Shown piece by piece: positions 8,114 to 16,777 of a DNA stretch of 64,000 bases. The translations under genes were made by a program, and so were the position numbers. Within the stretch, counting starts at the first letter, position 1. Each line of letters starts with the position of its first letter. The stretch is from Flagellimonas beolgyonensis (GTDB taxonomy: Bacteria > Bacteroidota > Bacteroidia > Flavobacteriales > Flavobacteriaceae), in contig NZ_RZMY01000013.1 of NCBI RefSeq assembly GCF_003992615.1, positions 644,675-708,674 of the forward strand, in the 5' to 3' direction. Under the pieces are notes generated by a model, which was given only the letters and a program-made list of their open reading frames with translations, did not search any database and was not told the origin of the DNA.

Positions 8114-8602
8114 ATGGAATCACCATCAAAAAACGAACAGTTATTGATTTTGACAGACGTCATAAAGATTTTGGTAAGTAATACCGAAACCAAAAACACC
8201 TACGCCATTTTCGAGGAGAATGTACCTCCGTTGGGAGGCCCACCTCCCCACTCCCACCCCGATGAGGAAGTATTCTACATTTTGGAGGGCGAATTCGAAT
8301 TCATCAAAAACGACCTGAACAATCCTTTTAGAGCATTGCCCGGAAGCGTAATCCATGTGGCTTCCAATGAGGTACACACATTCAAAAACGTTGGTAAGAA
8401 ACCAGGTAAAATGATTGTTTTGCTTACACCTGGGAACTTGCTGGACTACTTTAGGGTCATTGGGGATTCCTTGGACGAAACAGTGGATTATCCAGACTTG
8501 GAAAAAGTGCCCGATTTTTCCAAACTAAATGTGGAAAAAGCATTTAAACATGCCAGTGAACACAACGTTCAATTCATTGTTCCCAAAATAGCCGAAAACT
8601 GA
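8114..8602 (+). CDS. Cupin-domain protein
   Basis: The 162-aa protein has cupin motif 1 (P-P-P-H-S-H-P-D-E-E-V-F-Y-I-L-E-G-E, about residues 38-57) with two histidines and a glutamate as metal ligands. Motif 2 has the third histidine in E-V-H-T-F. Small one-domain cupins of this type include quercetin dioxygenase-like enzymes and isomerases; no substrate can be deduced. It is 18 bp after the VOC gene and probably co-transcribed. Confidence 0.85.
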   Translation: MESPSKNEQLLILTDVIKILVSNTETKNTYAIFEENVPPLGGPPPHSHPDEEVFYILEGEFEFIKNDLNNPFRALPGSVIHVASNEVHTFKNVGKKPGKMIVLLTPGNLLDYFRVIGDSLDETVDYPDLEKVPDFSKLNVEKAFKHASEHNVQFIVPKIAEN

Positions 8603-8630
8603 CTATCTTAAGCATTTCATTTTCATAATT

Positions 8631-9071
8631 ATGATAGTTGTTGACCTTATTCGAAATAATGATGGGGAAATCTATGCCAAATTGAGCTACGAACCCCAAA
8701 AAAATTATCTGTTGATGAAATGGATAGGGTTCTGTTCGGAGGAGGAAGTAAAATCTGCCTCCATGAAAATGCTGGAGTGGCAAAAAAGGGAGGGCTCCAA
8801 AAAAGGGTGCAAGTTCCATGTCCACGATACCAAAGAGATTGAAGGTGCATGGGCGGGTCTAGTGGATTGGATAACCAACTATTTTTTTCCGCTCAATTAC
8901 GAACATGGTCTTCGTTACAATATAAGCATAATTTCGCCCGATCTGTTTTCCAAACTATCCTCCATCGAATTGCAAAAAAGGAGCAATGACAGGGTAAAAA
9001 CCGTGTTGTGCGAAACCATTTCCCAAGCCGAAGCATGGTTGACCAAACGCTATACGGAACTTTCGAGCTAA
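8631..9071 (+). CDS. Conserved hypothetical soluble protein (146 aa)
   Basis: No signal peptide or membrane helix is visible. The protein is mixed alpha/beta with a Trp-rich middle (W-A-G-L-V-D-W-I-T-N-Y-F-F-P) and an alpha-helical C-terminal end (S-Q-A-E-A-W-L). Secondary-structure order and length resemble small STAS/SpoIIAA-like proteins of Flavobacteriia, but no diagnostic motif is present, so that is a guess. It sits between the cupin and the GNAT gene, one base before the latter's start, and should belong to the same transcript. Confidence 0.6.
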   Translation: MIVVDLIRNNDGEIYAKLSYEPQKNYLLMKWIGFCSEEEVKSASMKMLEWQKREGSKKGCKFHVHDTKEIEGAWAGLVDWITNYFFPLNYEHGLRYNISIISPDLFSKLSSIELQKRSNDRVKTVLCETISQAEAWLTKRYTELSS

Positions 9072-9072
9072 A

Positions 9073-9894
9073 ATGCAAATAAGAGATTTAAGCAACACGC
9101 CTTTTAACGATATTATGGTGTGCTTTTTTCAAGCTTTCCATGATTATTATGTTGATTTGTTTAAAGACCATGGGTATTATGAAGAACGCTGGAGGATGGC
9201 CAAAGTGCAATATGACCTATCCTTTGGTGTTTTTCACCATGGCAACCTAGTTGGTTTTGTACTACACGCCATAGATACTAGGGATGGTTTGCTTACTGCC
9301 TATAATGCCTGCACTGGTGTATTGCCCGAGTACCGGGGCCAAAAATTGATCCATTCAATTTATGATCACTCCATCCCAATATTTAAGGCAAATGGAATTA
9401 AGAGATGTACCCTGGAAGTGATCACTGAGAACATTCGAGCCATTAAAACCTATACATCCATTGGTTTTAGGACCACCAAACTTTTTCATTGCTTCAGTGG
9501 AAATCTGAATGGTGTACAGGTGCAGGACCAAGAAATTCGTGAAGTTGAATTCGATGTAAAATCCCTGATGTCCCATTCAAGCCAACAATGGTATTCGTGG
9601 GAAAACCATGTTCGCGCCTTGGCTCGTGGAAATTTTCGGGCATTTGAAATCCATGTTAACAATCAGGTGGAATCTTTTTTCATAATGGCACCAACTGGCG
9701 GATACGTGGCACAGATTGAGGTGATGACAGACAATATCCTTGCTTGGGATCGATTATTTTCGATAATGTCAAGGCACTCGGCACACATTAAGATCAACAA
9801 TGTGGATAGTAGGCTGTCCGATAAAATCACTCATCTATTAAAAGCGGGACTCCAAAACAAACTGAACCAGTTTGAAATGGAAATGACGCTCTAA
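9073..9894 (+). CDS. GNAT-family N-acetyltransferase with extra C-terminal domain
   Basis: The first 150 or so residues form a GNAT domain. Motif A is T-G-V-L-P-E-Y-R-G-Q-K-L, where R-G-Q-K-L stands for the acetyl-CoA pyrophosphate loop, followed by T-L-E-V-I-T-E-N and A-I-K-T-Y-T-S-I-G-F, the usual motif B. About 120 further residues form a second degenerate alpha/beta domain without the loop, as in tandem-GNAT proteins. The acceptor is unknown. The gene starts two bases after the preceding stop and ends the VOC-cupin unit. Confidence 0.82.
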   Translation: MQIRDLSNTPFNDIMVCFFQAFHDYYVDLFKDHGYYEERWRMAKVQYDLSFGVFHHGNLVGFVLHAIDTRDGLLTAYNACTGVLPEYRGQKLIHSIYDHSIPIFKANGIKRCTLEVITENIRAIKTYTSIGFRTTKLFHCFSGNLNGVQVQDQEIREVEFDVKSLMSHSSQQWYSWENHVRALARGNFRAFEIHVNNQVESFFIMAPTGGYVAQIEVMTDNILAWDRLFSIMSRHSAHIKINNVDSRLSDKITHLLKAGLQNKLNQFEMEMTL

Positions 9895-9897
9895 AAA

Positions 9898-9915
9898 TTT
9901 GGGGCCGCCCCCAAA
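9898..9915 (+). terminator. Hairpin after the GNAT gene
   Basis: TTTGGGG and CCCCAAA pair around a four-base loop three bases after the GNAT stop. The downstream sequence is CCAACAATC with no T run, so it may be a weak terminator or a 3'-end stabiliser. It separates the GNAT gene from the FNR-like box of the amidohydrolase gene. Confidence 0.45.
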
Positions 9916-9926
9916 CCAACAATCTC

Positions 9927-9970
9927 TTGATCCAAATCAAGTATTTTTTTCCATCTACCAAGCAACTTTG
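9927..9970 (+). promoter_or_regulatory. FNR-like box with -7 element for the amidohydrolase gene
   Basis: TTGATCCAAATCAA (9927-9940) is a perfect TTGAT-N4-ATCAA palindrome. CAACTTTG (9963-9970) is a 7-of-8 match to TAnnTTTG and starts 29.5 bp from the palindrome centre. It overlaps a GTG in frame with the amidohydrolase, which argues that translation starts instead at the ATG at 9991. Confidence 0.7.
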
Positions 9971-9990
9971 TGGAACAAAAATCAAGAAAC

Positions 9991-11361
9991 ATGAGTACAA
10001 GAAAAATTGTAATCAAAGGAGGCACGGTATTGACATTCCAAAATGACAGATTGGTTTGTGATAAGCTAGACATTTTAGTAGAGAAAGATACCATAACCTG
10101 CATAGAAAAAGAGATTGAGGTTTCCTCGGATATGGAAGTAATTTCGGCCGAGGGAATGATCGTTAGTCCCGGATTGATCGACACGCACCGGCACCTATGG
10201 GAAAGTGCCTTTAAAGGAACCGCGAGCAACTGGACCTTGATGGAGTACCTAAATGGGATGCTCGGAGGCATTGCCCCAAAAATGAGCCCCTTGGACGTGT
10301 ATCTGGGAAATCTATTAGGGGCACTGGAGGCCTTAAACGCAGGAATCACCACCATTTTTGATTGGTCGCACATCATGAATTCGGACGAACATGCGGAAGC
10401 GGCCATAAAAGGACTCCGCGATTCCGGTATCCGGGCAAAATTTGGTTACGGAACTCCGGGCACCTCTGTTTGGGAATGGTTCTACGAAAGCAAAAAACCG
10501 CACCCTGTCAACGCCTACGATATTAAAAAGAACTATTTCAGCGCTGAGGATGATTTGGTAACCATGGCTTTGGCGATAAGGGGACCGGAATATTCTGAAT
10601 TGGAAGTGGCCAAACAAGACATTTTGATGGGCAGGGACCTTGGCATCCAAATATCGATGCATATTGGTGGAGGTTCATTTGGTCCTAAGTACAAAGGCGT
10701 CCAAAAACTAGATCAGCTCGGTCTTTTGGGCCCCGATTTAAACTTTGCACATGGAAATACCTTGAACGACCACGATTTCAAGTTGTTGGCAGACCATGGT
10801 TGTAGTCTATCCATCACACCTGAAATGGAGCTTCAAATGGGATTGGGGCTGCCAGCAACAGGAAAGGCCTTGAAACACAACATCATCTGTAGTCTTGGAG
10901 CAGATATGGTTGCCGGTACCTCCGGTAATTTGTTCGATCAGATGAAAACAGCATTACAGGCCGAACGTGCCATTCAAAACGAAAGGCATTTCCAAAAAGG
11001 GGAAATGTCCGAGCAATTGGCCATTCAAGATCTGGACATTTTTAAAATGGTCACCATGGGCGGTGCCAAGACCCTTGGTCTGGAAAACAAAATTGGATCA
11101 TTGGAAGTAGGGAAACAGGCCGATATCATATTGGTAGATTCCCATAAACTTGGTATTTCCCCAATTCACAATACGGTATCCGCTATGGTCCTTTATGCAA
11201 AGGAGCATGATGTGGATACTGTAGTCATTGCAGGAAATGTGGTGAAGAAAAACGGAAAATTGGTTTACCAAACCACCGATGAATTGATTTTGGAATGCCA
11301 AAACAGCGCTGCTGTGATCATGAAGCAATTGAATCCAGAAACCGAACCCAAAATGACCTAA
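9991..11361 (+). CDS. Metal-dependent amidohydrolase (cytosine deaminase/atrazine chlorohydrolase-like)
   Basis: The 456-aa protein has the amidohydrolase TIM barrel with a small beta domain at both ends. Metal ligands are visible: H-x-H in D-T-H-R-H-L-W, a histidine in S-M-H-I-G-G-G, a histidine in F-A-H-G-N-T and the aspartate in L-G-A-D-M-V. The C-terminal G-S-L-E-V-G-K-Q-A-D-I-I-L-V-D motif is typical. The family deaminates or dechlorinates N-heterocycles such as guanine, adenosine derivatives and s-triazines; the substrate is not evident. The ATG at 9991 follows A-G-A-A-A-C and fits the FNR-like promoter. It is a single-gene unit before the second Crp/Fnr gene. Confidence 0.85.
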   Translation: MSTRKIVIKGGTVLTFQNDRLVCDKLDILVEKDTITCIEKEIEVSSDMEVISAEGMIVSPGLIDTHRHLWESAFKGTASNWTLMEYLNGMLGGIAPKMSPLDVYLGNLLGALEALNAGITTIFDWSHIMNSDEHAEAAIKGLRDSGIRAKFGYGTPGTSVWEWFYESKKPHPVNAYDIKKNYFSAEDDLVTMALAIRGPEYSELEVAKQDILMGRDLGIQISMHIGGGSFGPKYKGVQKLDQLGLLGPDLNFAHGNTLNDHDFKLLADHGCSLSITPEMELQMGLGLPATGKALKHNIICSLGADMVAGTSGNLFDQMKTALQAERAIQNERHFQKGEMSEQLAIQDLDIFKMVTMGGAKTLGLENKIGSLEVGKQADIILVDSHKLGISPIHNTVSAMVLYAKEHDVDTVVIAGNVVKKNGKLVYQTTDELILECQNSAAVIMKQLNPETEPKMT

Positions 11362-11426
11362 AAACTCAATTTTATAAATGCATCCGGTTATTTTTTGTCG
11401 CATTTTTGAGAATTAAAAGCCATACA

Positions 11427-11966
11427 ATGCAACACCGACCTAATCTTTTGGAAGCCTTAAGATCTGTAGAATACCTGAAGTCGGAAAAACGGGAACTATC
11501 CAGGCATGAATATTTGTTGACCCCTGGAGTGGTAGAAAACAATATCTATTTTATAGAAGAAGGCGCACTGCGCCTTTTTTACGTTTCCAGAAATGCGGAA
11601 CACGACATTAGGTTTGGTTATTCCGGTAATATTATCACTTCCTTGGGCTCTTTCCTTACCGGAAAATCATCTGAATACTACATTCAAGCCATTCGAAAAA
11701 CAATAGTTTACCAAGTGCCAAAGACTGCGTTCTTTCATTTTGTGCACAGTGACCTTCAAAGCATGAAGGAATATGGGGAATTGATGGAGCAATTGGCCTT
11801 GCAACAATTGGAAAGGGAACTGGATTTGCTAACGGATTCCCCTTCAGAACGTTATCAACGAGTGCTGGAAAGAAGCCCACAACTTTTCCAGGAAATCCCA
11901 TTAAAATACATTGCATCTTACCTTCGAATGACACCGGAAACCCTAAGTCGGCTTAGAAATCGCTGA
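11427..11966 (+). CDS. Crp/Fnr-family transcription regulator, paralogue 2
   Basis: The 179-aa protein has the same layout as paralogue 1: a beta roll (about 20-110, with F-I-E-E-G-A-L-R-L-F-Y) and a truncated-looking HTH near the end (I-A-S-Y-L-R-M-T-P-E-T-L-S-R-L-R). The E-T-L-S-R pattern again predicts FNR-like half-site recognition. No cysteine cluster is present. The ATG at 11427 starts where the family starts; the frame is open further upstream without support. A second TTGATTTGAATCAA lies 13 bases after its stop, exactly as for paralogue 1. Confidence 0.87.
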   Translation: MQHRPNLLEALRSVEYLKSEKRELSRHEYLLTPGVVENNIYFIEEGALRLFYVSRNAEHDIRFGYSGNIITSLGSFLTGKSSEYYIQAIRKTIVYQVPKTAFFHFVHSDLQSMKEYGELMEQLALQQLERELDLLTDSPSERYQRVLERSPQLFQEIPLKYIASYLRMTPETLSRLRNR

Positions 11967-11978
11967 TTGCCACAATTC

Positions 11979-12022
11979 TTGATTTGAATCAATGGCAATC
12001 GGACGGATGGGGAGGATATTTG
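11979..12022 (+). promoter_or_regulatory. FNR-like box with -7 element for the DinB-like gene
   Basis: TTGATTTGAATCAA (11979-11992) is identical to the site at 7630, including the four central bases. GATATTTG (12015-12022), a 7-of-8 match to TAnnTTTG, starts 29.5 bp from the centre. The DinB-like gene starts at 12035, so the leader would be very short. Confidence 0.7.
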
Positions 12023-12034
12023 TAAAAAAAAGCA

Positions 12035-12616
12035 ATGCAACTATCCATTGATGAAATGTTCGAAGAATTGACCGAATTGACCCAAAAGGCGATTCAGTTT
12101 GGTTATGCACTGAAAAGATTGGAGCACTACCAGTTAAAGTACAAACCCTCATCCAATGTTTGGAACATCTATGAATGTTTGGAGCACCTTAACCTGTATG
12201 GTGATCATTATTTACCTGAAATAGAACAAGCCCTGAAAATGTCGAATCCGAATTCGAAAAATTCGAATTACCAGGGAAGTGCTTTGGGCAATTACTTTGT
12301 TAAGATTATCAGACCTGTTGAAGGTAAAATCAAAAAAATGAAAACAGCAACTCCGATGAACCCAATTGCCAAAGAACTCAATAAGGGAACGGTGGACCGC
12401 TTTATTGACCAACAACAAAAATTGCTGGAGCTTTTGGAAAAAAGCAGGAATCATGATCTAAAAAACATCAAAATCAAAACAACCCTATCCAGATTTATAG
12501 CACTCCGCTTAGGTGACACCCTAAGGTTTGTGGTCCATCATACCGAACGGCATTTGGTGCAGGCCGGTGAACTATTGCATAAGGTGGGAAAAAACGTGGA
12601 ACTGAATATGGCGTAA
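12035..12616 (+). CDS. DinB-family four-helix protein
   Basis: The 193-aa protein is helical and has the DinB/YfiT metal-site pattern. The first histidine is in C-L-E-H-L-N (about residue 53), and a pair sits in V-V-H-H-T-E-R-H-L-V-Q near residues 168-174. Family members are metal-dependent transferases that use small thiols such as bacillithiol, or are uncharacterised stress proteins. It follows an FNR-like promoter with no obvious operon partner; the next gene is 47 bp away and carries a signal peptide. Confidence 0.8.
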   Translation: MQLSIDEMFEELTELTQKAIQFGYALKRLEHYQLKYKPSSNVWNIYECLEHLNLYGDHYLPEIEQALKMSNPNSKNSNYQGSALGNYFVKIIRPVEGKIKKMKTATPMNPIAKELNKGTVDRFIDQQQKLLELLEKSRNHDLKNIKIKTTLSRFIALRLGDTLRFVVHHTERHLVQAGELLHKVGKNVELNMA

Positions 12617-12663
12617 GTTCCAACGGAGGAGCCTACATCAAATCATTGATCATCAATCAAAAA

Positions 12664-14232
12664 ATGAACATTACATCAACATTCCGATATAGCCTTATAC
12701 TGCTCCTTGTACTGGTGTGCAGTACAATGTATCCGCAAATGTCATCGAAACAAATTGATGAACTGGCGGGCAACGCCCTCGAAACGTTCGGAGTGGCCGG
12801 CGCGTCCATAGGTGTGGTAAAGGACGGTAAAATCATTCATCTAAAGGGTTACGGGGTAAAATCTGTGGACACCGAAATTCCCGTAGCAGAGACAACGCCA
12901 TTTGCCATTGCATCGTTGAGCAAGGCCTTCACCACCACAGCCCTGGCCATCTTGGTGGATGAGGGAACAATTTCTTGGGATGACAAAGTGATCAAATACA
13001 TTCCAGAATTTAAAATGTACGATTCCTATGTTACGGAGAATTTTACCATAAAAGACCTGTTGACCCATCGAAGTGGGCTTGGTATGGGTGTGGGCGATCT
13101 TATGGGCTATCCATCGGGAAGTGATTTTACCATAGCAGATGTCTTGAACAGTTTCCAATATTTTGAACCCCAATCCCCATTCAGGACCAAATTTGATTAT
13201 GACAATCTTTTGTATTGGGTTGCGGGGGAAGTAATCGCAAGGGTTACGGATTCCAGTTGGAAACGTTTTGTGGAAAAAAACATCTTTGAACCACTACAGA
13301 TGGAAAACACCTATTCCAGATTGGAAAATATAGAAGATCTGGAACAAGTTGCAAGTCCACATATAAGGGAAACAAGCGGTATAAGAACCATATCACATTT
13401 CAAGGAAAATGTGAATGGTGCAGCAGGCGGTATTTTCTCCAGTGCGGAAGATATGTGCAAATGGATGTTGGTTCACCTTAACCAAGGGAAATACGGAAAC
13501 AATTTAGAGCAACAATTGTTTTCACCACAAAGCCAATATGAAATGTGGAAAATCAATACGATCATGGATGCCAGTAAGGATCCAAGATACAATTCCCACT
13601 TTATGGGCTATGGTTTGGGTTGGTTCGTATCCGATATCCTTGGGAAGAAAAGCTTGGTCCATACAGGTGGAGGGCCCGGAATTATGACCAAAATTTGGTT
13701 GCTTCCCGAGTTGGATCTGGGCATCATTATTTTAACCAATACCAGCGAATCCGGTGGGGCATTTTTTTCGTCGGTTTCCAAGACCCTTGTTGACAGTTAT
13801 TTGGAACTGGATTCCAAAAACTGGATTGCGGTATACAACCAAAGGTTCAAACAACGACAACAACAGGGTGATAGGGTTACCGAAGAGGTTTGGAAGACCA
13901 TTGATGCCAACAGTGATCCACAGGTAAATCCCGATGACTATATTGGGATATATGAGGATCGTTGGTTTGGCAAGATTGAAATCTATAGCAACAATGGACA
14001 ATTGTGGTTCAGATCATACCGCTCTCCCAAATTAACTGGTCGCATGTACCATTACAAGGCCAACACTTTTGCCATAAAATGGGAAGATCGGGACCTGCAG
14101 GCCGATGCATTTGCTTCCTTTTGGTTAAACGAAGATGGTGTGGCCACCGAAATTAGAATGAAGGGGATATCACCCAACATCGATTTCAGTTATGACTTTC
14201 AAGACCTATTGCTGATTCGAACAAAAAACTAA
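12664..14232 (+). CDS. Exported serine hydrolase (class C beta-lactamase fold) with C-terminal DUF3471-like domain
   Basis: The 522-aa protein has a signal peptide ending near residue 25. The beta-lactamase/DD-peptidase motifs are S84-L-S-K87 (nucleophile and lysine), Y-D-N near residue 178 and H-T-G-G near residue 332. Residues 400-520 form a beta-rich domain of the DUF3471 kind. Such proteins act as esterases, D-amino-acid peptidases or beta-lactamase-like enzymes in the periplasm. The ATG at 12664 is preferred over a TTG six codons earlier because the signal peptide begins there. A second member of the family is encoded at 15010. Confidence 0.87.
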   Translation: MNITSTFRYSLILLLVLVCSTMYPQMSSKQIDELAGNALETFGVAGASIGVVKDGKIIHLKGYGVKSVDTEIPVAETTPFAIASLSKAFTTTALAILVDEGTISWDDKVIKYIPEFKMYDSYVTENFTIKDLLTHRSGLGMGVGDLMGYPSGSDFTIADVLNSFQYFEPQSPFRTKFDYDNLLYWVAGEVIARVTDSSWKRFVEKNIFEPLQMENTYSRLENIEDLEQVASPHIRETSGIRTISHFKENVNGAAGGIFSSAEDMCKWMLVHLNQGKYGNNLEQQLFSPQSQYEMWKINTIMDASKDPRYNSHFMGYGLGWFVSDILGKKSLVHTGGGPGIMTKIWLLPELDLGIIILTNTSESGGAFFSSVSKTLVDSYLELDSKNWIAVYNQRFKQRQQQGDRVTEEVWKTIDANSDPQVNPDDYIGIYEDRWFGKIEIYSNNGQLWFRSYRSPKLTGRMYHYKANTFAIKWEDRDLQADAFASFWLNEDGVATEIRMKGISPNIDFSYDFQDLLLIRTKN

Positions 14233-14247
14233 AGCTATTTCATCATC

Positions 14248-14288
14248 AAACATCAATCATAAAACATCAATCATAAAACATCAATCAT
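14248..14288. repeat. Three tandem copies of a 14-bp unit
   Basis: AAACATCAATCAT occurs at 14248, 14262 and 14276 with a 14-bp period, filling the space between the serine hydrolase and the cytochrome gene. It ends four bases before the cytochrome start and so may affect the ribosome site through copy-number change by slippage. Confidence 0.85.
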
Positions 14289-14291
14289 CAA

Positions 14292-14861
14292 ATGAAAACA
14301 CATCTAATTTTAAGTACTGTCCTGATTGTATTTCTGAGCTCCTGCCAGAACACCGAGGACAAAAAATCAACAGCAGCGGGTAAATTGGTTCAAACAGAAT
14401 CATCCATTGAAAGAGGCAAATATTTGGTGGAAATTATGGATTGTACGTCTTGTCATTCCCCAAAGGTTTTCACACCCGAAGGCCCCATCCCCGATCCAAC
14501 GCGTCTATTTGGGGGGTATGATGCTGCACAACCCTTTCCAAATTTGACCGAGGAAGAACAGGATTTTGCCAAAAAATGGGTGCTCTTCTACCCTGATCTG
14601 ACCGCAGCTGTTGGACCATGGGGAGTTTCCTTTGCTGGAAACATTTCTTCCAGTGGCTCTGGTATAGGCTCTTGGACATACGATCAGTTTAAACGGGCCC
14701 TGACCCAGGGCAAGTTCAAGGGACTTCAAAATACACGGACCCTTCTACCTCCTATGCCATGGCAGGCGTACAGAGCATTGAAGGATGAAGATATAAGGGC
14801 CATTTTTGACTACCTGAAAAGCACGGAGCCAATAGACAATATAGTCCCCAGTCCTATGTAA
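14292..14861 (+). CDS. Mono-heme c-type cytochrome lipoprotein
   Basis: The 189-aa protein has a lipoprotein signal (L-S-S-C at residue 18) and one heme-binding motif C-T-S-C-H near residue 51. A likely distal methionine lies in L-L-P-P-M-P-W. The C-terminal helix D-E-D-I-R-A-I-F-D-Y-L-K-S is the usual last helix of class I cytochromes. It should carry electrons on the periplasmic side. The redox partner is unknown, as the neighbours are two serine hydrolases. Confidence 0.85.
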   Translation: MKTHLILSTVLIVFLSSCQNTEDKKSTAAGKLVQTESSIERGKYLVEIMDCTSCHSPKVFTPEGPIPDPTRLFGGYDAAQPFPNLTEEEQDFAKKWVLFYPDLTAAVGPWGVSFAGNISSSGSGIGSWTYDQFKRALTQGKFKGLQNTRTLLPPMPWQAYRALKDEDIRAIFDYLKSTEPIDNIVPSPM

Positions 14862-15009
14862 AATTCAGCGCTCCCGATCAACCATAATTTCATGCCCCTT
14901 AAACCCTGTTTGCACTTTGCGAAAAAATGTCGAACTGGCTTGAAACGGAACTATTCCCAGCTTTGAAGCTATGCAAAAGGAAAATTCAATAATCAAAAAA
15001 CAAAAAATC

Positions 15010-16098
15010 ATGACTGCAAAAAATATACTGACATCTATGCTGTTCCTGTGCATTTCTCCTTTGATTTCGGCACAAGAACTGGTAGAACGAGCTGCAAAAA
15101 TCGACAGCTTTTTAACCGCTCAAATCGAAGAACACCACATTCCGGCCTTATCGGTTGCCATCATTGAGGATGGTGAGATCAAATGTATCGGTTCCTATGG
15201 TACCGCCAATTTGGAGTACGACGTTGACAATACGGAACAAACGGCCTTTCAATTGGCATCGGTCACCAAATTATTGAGCGCAACGGCCATTGCCATCTTG
15301 ATCGAGGAAGGCAAACTGGATTTGGAAGATAAAGTGAGTACTCATGTGAAGGATCTACCTGAATCATGGGACAACATGAAGATCAAAGACCTGGTTGCCC
15401 ACCAATCGGGCATTGTCGATCTCTTGGCGCTGAAAAAGGAATTCAATTCAGTTGATGAAGCTATACTGACCGCTAGGGAAAATCCTTTGGATTTTGAGCC
15501 AGGGACCAAAACCGTATATGCAGGGGGCGACTATGCCCTAGTGATGAAAATTATCGAAAACATAAGCGGCATGCCCTTTCAACAATTCATGTCCAGCTAT
15601 GTATTTGATAAAGTTGGGATGAAAAACACCTTATACAACAATATGGAGCAGGACTTCATTTATCGCACACAGGATATGATGCCCAATGCCGCCACTACCT
15701 ATGTTTGGGACAACGAAAACCAAAAACAGCGGATTTTCTCCATGCTGTTCCCCAAATGGACCTACCCTGCAGGGGGATTGTTCGCCTCCATAGAGGACCT
15801 GGCCAAATGGATAGTCGCTTTGGACAAAAACACATTGCTTTCAGAAAAATACCGAAACCTACTTTGGACACCCACACAATTACGAGATGGTGTCAATTCA
15901 CCTTTCGGCATTGGATGGATTGTGGACAAGTTTGGGGATGTAACAGCCACGGGGCATAGTGGTGGGCCGGCCTTAGCCGACATCATGCGTCTTCCGGACA
16001 GGAAAATTACGGTGATCGTCCTGACAAACCAGATTTCACTCCGTCCATTTTTAACATCAAGTGTGCTTAAACTCTATTTACAACCTATCAAAAACTAA
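15010..16098 (+). CDS. Exported serine hydrolase (beta-lactamase/DD-peptidase fold)
   Basis: The 362-aa protein has a signal peptide ending at S-A-Q (residue 22). S84-V-T-K87 is the nucleophile motif, Y-A-G near residue 178 the second, and G-H-S-G-G near residue 317 the third. An ATG 39 bp upstream would add a charged stretch before the signal peptide and is less likely. Unlike the paralogue at 12664 it has no C-terminal extra domain. The substrate may be a peptide or ester; the sequence does not decide. Confidence 0.86.
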   Translation: MTAKNILTSMLFLCISPLISAQELVERAAKIDSFLTAQIEEHHIPALSVAIIEDGEIKCIGSYGTANLEYDVDNTEQTAFQLASVTKLLSATAIAILIEEGKLDLEDKVSTHVKDLPESWDNMKIKDLVAHQSGIVDLLALKKEFNSVDEAILTARENPLDFEPGTKTVYAGGDYALVMKIIENISGMPFQQFMSSYVFDKVGMKNTLYNNMEQDFIYRTQDMMPNAATTYVWDNENQKQRIFSMLFPKWTYPAGGLFASIEDLAKWIVALDKNTLLSEKYRNLLWTPTQLRDGVNSPFGIGWIVDKFGDVTATGHSGGPALADIMRLPDRKITVIVLTNQISLRPFLTSSVLKLYLQPIKN

Positions 16099-16146
16099 AG
16101 GGCCTTCCTAACCAACAACAGTAACAAACCTTTTAATAATCAGTCT

Positions 16147-16740
16147 ATGAAATTTTTTAAGAAGGCCGTTTTGCTTTTGGCCGTAACCGGAATTTTAAGT
16201 GCTTATGCTTGTTCCAAGAATGATGGAAATGAGCCCGTCAAAGAACCCCAAAAAAGTGAGGTGCCCTCTGCCCTTGTTGGAGATTGGATGGAATCTTGGA
16301 GTCTGTACATGCAGTACAACTTTGATCCCTTGTTATATAATCCCGATACCAAGGTATGGTTTCGTGGCAGCCATGATGCCTGGTCCATGGATCCCAGGCC
16401 CGGCTTTGGGGTACGAATTGGTGATGCAGGTGATTTCATTTGGGCCATCGTGGAAGGAACCGGTTCGGGAGGATGTCAAATCTATACGGCCGACTATGTA
16501 AAAGGAACGGTATCCGTAGAGGGGAACAAAATTACCTTCTACCCGCAGGTAAGACGCCAAAAGTATAACAGTGTCTGCAGTCCTGGCAACAACTTTGACC
16601 GGGATGAGGACAAAAGCAGTTTCTCCCTTACCTATGCACTCTCCACCTCCAACAACAATTCGGGTCAGGTGTTCGATGTGCTCACTTTTACCAGTCCCGA
16701 TGGCTCACAAATAGCATTTTCAAAATTGAAGACCCAATAA
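16147..16740 (+). CDS. Hypothetical lipoprotein (197 aa)
   Basis: A signal peptide ends in the lipobox S-A-Y-A-C. The mature part is beta-rich with many aromatic residues (W-M-E-S-W-S-L-Y-M-Q-Y) and one further pair of cysteines that could form a disulfide. It resembles lipocalin-like surface lipoproteins of Bacteroidota, with no functional motif. It lies 38 bp before another lipoprotein gene and may share its transcript. Confidence 0.7.
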   Translation: MKFFKKAVLLLAVTGILSAYACSKNDGNEPVKEPQKSEVPSALVGDWMESWSLYMQYNFDPLLYNPDTKVWFRGSHDAWSMDPRPGFGVRIGDAGDFIWAIVEGTGSGGCQIYTADYVKGTVSVEGNKITFYPQVRRQKYNSVCSPGNNFDRDEDKSSFSLTYALSTSNNNSGQVFDVLTFTSPDGSQIAFSKLKTQ

Positions 16741-16777
16741 AAATTAAATACTCACTCAGATACTAAAAATTATACAC

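Noticed and set aside
9970..9990. GTG at 9970 as start of the amidohydrolase
   Set aside because: It overlaps the predicted -7 box, adds seven residues not typical of the family, and a good ATG stands at 9991.
12646..12660. TTGAT-CATCA-ATCAA as another FNR-like box
   Set aside because: The spacer is five bases, not four, and the site abuts the start codon of the serine hydrolase, so it cannot be a class II activator site for that gene.
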